Source of the DNA: Pseudomonadota bacterium
Lineage (GTDB): Bacteria > Pseudomonadota > Gammaproteobacteria > Steroidobacterales > Steroidobacteraceae
Reading direction: 5' to 3'
Assembly: GCA_023417315.1 (NCBI GenBank)
Contig: JAEZFW010000047.1
Coordinates: 1-64,000 of the forward strand
DNA: 64,000 nt
The first letter of the stretch is position 1. Every line of letters begins with the position of its first letter. This document shows, piece by piece, positions 59,854 to 64,000 of the stretch. Both the position numbers and the translations under genes were made by a program. Under the pieces are notes generated by a model. It searched no databases. It saw nothing but the letters and a program-made list of their open reading frames with translations, and was not told the DNA's origin.

Positions 59854-62800
59854 TTAGTCTACTCGCGGTACATCTTCAGGGAGGATGTATATCGCATCTA
59901 GTGGTCGACCGATAATGTTTGGAAACACATCCAGAGTTCCATGAGGGATCGTTGTGGTAGGAGAGATATAGAGATGTGTTTCAAATGACCTCGTGTCGAT
60001 CTGCTGCAGGATGTTGTCTTTGATGTCTGGGGGAATATTCGGATCGTTTAGAACATTCCGCCTTAGGACGGTTAAGTTAGTGATCAGCTGGCGTTCACCG
60101 CGAGCCCCGCCTCCAAAAGCCGTTATATCGTCAACTTCAGCGCCCGATTTCGCCTCGCCAATAACTAGAGTGCCATCCTCCTTCACAAAAACCACATCGA
60201 AGCCATTTGTGGCGTTAGGATCGGGCCGTCCATTCCGATGTTTCGCATTGATCACGTATCTAGCATGGAAGAAGTTTCGTGCGAATGAAATGGCGGCCGC
60301 CTCTAAGGATATCCATCTCATTGGATGTGTTCCCGGCCGCCAGACATGATTGACACCCGCGATGAACTGCCGAATCTGATTCCCGAATCCATCCGTTACG
60401 CGCTGAAGCATCTCTTGCGTCCACGGGAGCGGTGCGGGCGGAGGTGGGCGCGAGGTGGGGCCGAACATGCGGCGGATTTGGGCGGCAACGTTCGGGCCCA
60501 TTCGGCGTGCGGCTGCGATGAGTCCGCCGCCTCCGGCCAATTCAAGAACCGCGTCCGTGAGCGCTCGAGCGAAGGCGCGTCCGGCAGCGCATAACTCCTC
60601 GATCGTTCGCGCTCGACCTATCGCGCCGTACGCACCGATGCTCGCCCTCGCGAGATCGACGATCGCCGCACCCATGAATGCGAAGCCCAGCCCAACGATC
60701 AGGAGATCTGCTGCCCACCCGAAAGGTGTGAGTTGCGATAAACCCCACGCAGCGAAGATCGTCGCCGCGGTGGCGAGTGCTGCTGGATCGAGTAGCTCCT
60801 GTAACGCCGCGCCGACGGAATCGCGTAACGCTTCAGGCAAAGCTTGGATGGCTCCACGAAGGAACACACCGAAGCGATCGGTCCCGTCGTAGTCGGCTGG
60901 GATCGCCTGCAGTCCGAGCGGATCGACGAAGTTGATCGGATCGCCGTTCGCGAAGGCGTAAAGGTTGAGCCCGCCGAGCTGGCCGATCGGATCGGGTGTC
61001 AGATATCGAGAGGTCGCTGGATCGAAGTAACGGTTGAGGTTGTAGTGCAGGCCGGACTCGGCATCGAAGTACTGGTTGGAGGCTCGCAAGTCAATGCGAT
61101 GTGCGCCGCGCTGAGATTGCACGCGATTGAGCGAGTCGAGCTCCGCTCGCCAGACGATGCGTTGATGCTCATCCGTTGCTGCGACAGGTGTGCCAAGCCA
61201 ATCCGTATGGACCGCGTACACTCTGTCTCCGTCGAGCATTGCAACAGGCCGGTCACGCAGATACACGAACTGCTTCGTGATCCGCCCGTCCTGATCCGCT
61301 TCCGCGGTCAGCTTCGAACCGTGGTAGAAGAAGTAAGTGACGTGGCGTGTGCTTCCCGAGTAGACGACCTTTCGAATCCGTTCTCCGAACGCGTTGTATG
61401 TGTACTCGGCAATCGGCACGCCTTCATCGAAGATGCGGGCTAAGCGACCGAACGGGTCATATTCGAACGTACGAGCGCCGATGGACGTCGTGCGTCCCGC
61501 AGCATCGTAGGCGTAGTCGCTTCGCCTGCCATCCGATTCCACCTTGGCGAGCAGGCGATTCGTCGTTGAGTCCATTCGCAACAGTGCGTGCCCTTCTGGC
61601 GATGTGACGATCCGAGCGTTGCCCGCCACGTCGTACGCGAGGTGCGAGAACTCATCGCCAGCCAGTGACGTGCGCGTCAATCGCCCTGCTGGGTCGTAGG
61701 CGAACTCGCGAACACGACCATCATTCGCTTTGATGATGCGACCCTGCGGATCGGTTTCGAGCTCGAACAGCGCGACGCCTGCGGTGCCGAATCGACGCAA
61801 TCTCCCATGTGGATCCAGCTCGCGCTCGAGCTCGAGCCCATTTCCGAATCGTGCAGCGGAACGATCGTAACGATCGTCCGCCTCGTTGAGACCGGTGAGA
61901 ATCGGTTGCGACCTGAACCAATCTGTGCGTTCGATCGAAGAAAGCACGCCTGGCTTCGCGTGCACCGAGGCGTTATAGCGATACACGAGCGTCGTGCCAT
62001 CCGGACTCGTTGTCTCGCGCAGTCGGCCGACGTCGTCATAACGATACGATCGCCGGAAGCGATGCGTGTCGATGCGCTGCTCGCGAAGAACTACCCGTCC
62101 TGCGAAGTCATATTCATATCGCTCATCACCCCACGAATACGCGAGGCGCTCCGGCTTGTTGAACGCGCCATACTCGATCAGGACTTGCTCGTGTCCAGCA
62201 ATCATCGATTCGAGGCGGCCGAGCGCATCGTATGAATAGTGGATCGAGCGTCCGTCGCCGAAGCGACGGGCGATCACTCGGCTCGCTTCGTCGTATTCGA
62301 CCGTGAGCGCTCCGGCGTCTGGATTCACTGCGGAGACGACCCGGCCGAAGTCATCGAATCTGTAGTGACTTGCCAACCCGCGCTCATCGACCACTTGCTC
62401 GTGTTTGCGTGGACGACTGTCCGCGGACGCTGGTGCGATGAGCGAATCTGCAGCGGTTGCCCAGCTCTTGAATATCGGCAGTCGAATGAAGGAGAGGGTC
62501 GCTGGCGAGAAGGGCTCGGGTTTCGAGCTCGGCTCAATGCTGGAATGCGGATTCAGGCTCTGCTGCGCGATCGTTCCGTCCGGATTGAGCAACCGACGTG
62601 CGACCGGTCGCCCTGCGGGGTCGGGCTCGAACTCAATTCGATTGTTGCCGCTATCGGCGATCGCGCTCAGCTGTGAGCCCTCGTACTCGAAGGTGAAGTG
62701 TTGGCCGATCGGATCGCTTAGCGCCGCGATGCGACCGCTGACGTCGTGCGTCACGACTGTGCTGAGCCCTGCTCGAGCATATCGGTTGATTCGGCCTGCC

Positions 62801-64000
62801 TCGTCGTACTCAAGATCGATCTGAACGCCATCGAGCGGCACGTAGCGATTCAATCGTCCAAGGGCATCATAGGCAAATCGCTCCTGCGCCCCGTTCGAAT
62901 ACGAAATGCTGGCGAGGAGCCCGCGAGCGTCGTAGGAAAGCGTGGTGCGATCGACAGTCCCAGTCAACGGACCATCGATGGCCTTCAAGCGTCCGACGAG
63001 ATGAGGGACGCCGTCCCTCGGCTCGTAGTAGCTATAGGCGAAGCTGCGTTCGATCGAATCGAACTTGAATGCATCGCCCGCAGAAGCATAGCCGCTTTCA
63101 AGAATATGGAGCGGCTGTCCACGATCGTTGTAACTGACCTCGAACGTGTGAAACTGATCAGGCGCAATGCTGGGGCGCACGATGCGACTGGGCCGCGCAA
63201 GCGGGTCATCGCTCGCGTACTCATAGCGCTCGATGAGCTGGCGCGCGCCATTCTGCTCCCGCTCGCGCAACGTGACTCGACCCCATCGGTCGCGCATAAG
63301 GATCTCGCTCCAGTCGACCATCTCAGGTGCGAGCCCGAGTCTCTCGACGCGCACGACGAGCCCGTTCTCGTCATACACATAGCGAACATTCGATGCGGGG
63401 CACGTCCGGCATCCGATGCCAATGGCCTCGATCAACTGATAACCTTGAGATGACTGCTTCCAGCGATAGGTTGTGCTTGCACCTCCCGTGTTCGTCAGCA
63501 CCGATGTGCTCGTGCCGCGCGCGCTCGACTCGACGCGCGCCACGCTCACTCGTTGCCTGTCGAAGGATTCGCTGGAGATCGCGTGCCCGTTGGAGTCGTA
63601 GGTATACGTGCCTTCGAGCTGTCCGTCGCGGCCGATGATGCGGGCGAGCTGTAATGCGCCGCCGCTTGTGTCGTATTCGTAACGCTTGTGTGTCCCGTCG
63701 GGGAAGCGCGCTTCGGTTAGCAATCCATTCGCGTCGTACGAGTAATGGATGACTTTGTGATCAGGAGTCGTCAGCGACTTGAGGCGATTCTGCGCGCCGC
63801 GAGCCGCCGAATCGTCATACGGGGGTAACCATTCGGACGGGCGGTCCCAGTACGCAAGCCGCAGCTCGCGACCCGCGAAATCCAGGACACGGTGGAGCCG
63901 TGCGCGCTTATCGTGCGCGAGCTCGATCCATTCGCCGCTCGGCGCTTGCACGCGCGCCAATGTTCCGCGTCCATCGAAGGTGAGTTGACGGCCGTCTGGC
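59854..64000 (-). CDS. RHS polymorphic toxin with PD-(D/E)xK nuclease-like tip, 5' part missing
   Basis: At least 1381 residues, open through the right edge; the frame continues past 63960 as ...DGRQLTFDGRGT, so the apparent TTG start there is not real. It consists of many YD repeats (for example GRLTRTSLAGDEFSHLAYD, YDAAGRTTSI), then the RHS core LHYNLNRYFDPATSRYLTPDP ending DPLGL. Following are a hydrophobic pretoxin region (AATIFAAWGLSQL, LLIVGLGFAFMGAAIV), a proline-rich hinge PTSRPPPPAPLP, and a C-terminal tip of about 170 residues. The tip has FDVVFV...LVIGEAKSG, that is D-x13-E-x-K, the PD-(D/E)xK restriction-nuclease arrangement. It is probably a DNase effector for contact-dependent killing; the delivery route lies in the missing N-terminus. 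Confidence 0.88.
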   Translation of the reverse strand, partial: PDGRQLTFDGRGTLARVQAPSGEWIELAHDKRARLHRVLDFAGRELRLAYWDRPSEWLPPYDDSAARGAQNRLKSLTTPDHKVIHYSYDANGLLTEARFPDGTHKRYEYDTSGGALQLARIIGRDGQLEGTYTYDSNGHAISSESFDRQRVSVARVESSARGTSTSVLTNTGGASTTYRWKQSSQGYQLIEAIGIGCRTCPASNVRYVYDENGLVVRVERLGLAPEMVDWSEILMRDRWGRVTLREREQNGARQLIERYEYASDDPLARPSRIVRPSIAPDQFHTFEVSYNDRGQPLHILESGYASAGDAFKFDSIERSFAYSYYEPRDGVPHLVGRLKAIDGPLTGTVDRTTLSYDARGLLASISYSNGAQERFAYDALGRLNRYVPLDGVQIDLEYDEAGRINRYARAGLSTVVTHDVSGRIAALSDPIGQHFTFEYEGSQLSAIADSGNNRIEFEPDPAGRPVARRLLNPDGTIAQQSLNPHSSIEPSSKPEPFSPATLSFIRLPIFKSWATAADSLIAPASADSRPRKHEQVVDERGLASHYRFDDFGRVVSAVNPDAGALTVEYDEASRVIARRFGDGRSIHYSYDALGRLESMIAGHEQVLIEYGAFNKPERLAYSWGDERYEYDFAGRVVLREQRIDTHRFRRSYRYDDVGRLRETTSPDGTTLVYRYNASVHAKPGVLSSIERTDWFRSQPILTGLNEADDRYDRSAARFGNGLELERELDPHGRLRRFGTAGVALFELETDPQGRIIKANDGRVREFAYDPAGRLTRTSLAGDEFSHLAYDVAGNARIVTSPEGHALLRMDSTTNRLLAKVESDGRRSDYAYDAAGRTTSIGARTFEYDPFGRLARIFDEGVPIAEYTYNAFGERIRKVVYSGSTRHVTYFFYHGSKLTAEADQDGRITKQFVYLRDRPVAMLDGDRVYAVHTDWLGTPVAATDEHQRIVWRAELDSLNRVQSQRGAHRIDLRASNQYFDAESGLHYNLNRYFDPATSRYLTPDPIGQLGGLNLYAFANGDPINFVDPLGLQAIPADYDGTDRFGVFLRGAIQALPEALRDSVGAALQELLDPAALATAATIFAAWGLSQLTPFGWAADLLIVGLGFAFMGAAIVDLARASIGAYGAIGRARTIEELCAAGRAFARALTDAVLELAGGGGLIAAARRMGPNVAAQIRRMFGPTSRPPPPAPLPWTQEMLQRVTDGFGNQIRQFIAGVNHVWRPGTHPMRWISLEAAAISFARNFFHARYVINAKHRNGRPDPNATNGFDVVFVKEDGTLVIGEAKSGAEVDDITAFGGGARGERQLITNLTVLRRNVLNDPNIPPDIKDNILQQIDTRSFETHLYISPTTTIPHGTLDVFPNIIGRPLDAIYILPEDVPRVD

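Overview
The window reads as chromosomal DNA of a GC-rich, free-living gammaproteobacterium. SlyX, PurT, Tex, a YejM/PbgA-type inner-membrane hydrolase, NhaA and three TonB-dependent receptors all fit, and the receptor/halogenase/cupin locus recalls Xanthomonas, Caulobacter and Steroidobacter-type polysaccharide degraders. A Steroidobacteraceae or Xanthomonadales-like host is an inference; no rRNA or tRNA gene was seen to anchor it. Genes are densely packed and frequently change strand. No phage, insertion sequence, integrase or CRISPR array was recognised.

Layout. 0.3-11 kb: a carbohydrate-uptake locus with two tandem cupin-like (JmjC-type) proteins, two tandem tryptophan-halogenase-family flavoproteins, a large TonB-dependent receptor and a secreted GH9 beta-glucanase. 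11-24 kb: hemerythrin, Tex, a DUF2959 lipoprotein, a PAS-rich hybrid kinase, YihY/BrkB, EcsC, PurT, an alpha/beta hydrolase and a lipoprotein aldose 1-epimerase. 24-37 kb: envelope functions, namely a YejM-like sulfatase, an EF-hand protein, a second hybrid kinase, an OmpA protein carrying a metzincin-like zinc motif, a secreted Asp/Gly-repeat protein, SlyX, a secreted amidohydrolase, a PAP2 phosphatase and a Cu/Zn superoxide dismutase. 37-51 kb: a BON protein, a PQQ-type beta-propeller, a rhomboid, a DUF885 peptidase next to two more TonB receptors, a Rap1a/Tai-like protein and NhaA. 51-59 kb: galT-galK, a YbhB protein, and a detoxification-type group (NAT, two GFA, two VOC, DUF3291), then a secreted RraA-like protein. 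59-64 kb: an RHS polymorphic toxin, cut by the window edge, with a PD-(D/E)xK nuclease-like tip and a downstream candidate immunity gene.

The most unusual structural feature is intergenic. Many gaps hold long imperfect inverted repeats whose arms are made of short quasi-tandem words (for example CGGCAAGGAAGCC, TTAGTGGTTAGTGA, GTGACGAAGTGACG). Although the arm vocabulary differs, several share the same inner boundary: the left arm ends in GTCAGA and the right arm begins with TCTGAC. They lie mostly between gene ends, sometimes supply stop codons, and one pair encloses slyX. A candidate minus-strand small RNA with a strong terminator lies in the largest gap (40.8-41.6 kb).

How the genes may work together: the GH9 enzyme and first receptor probably release and import beta-glucan fragments, with the halogenase and cupin pairs in an unknown accessory role. 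GalM, GalT and GalK give most of a Leloir pathway (no galE here). Two orphan hybrid kinases may sense envelope or metabolic signals. All start sites, repeats and motifs were read by eye, without database searches.
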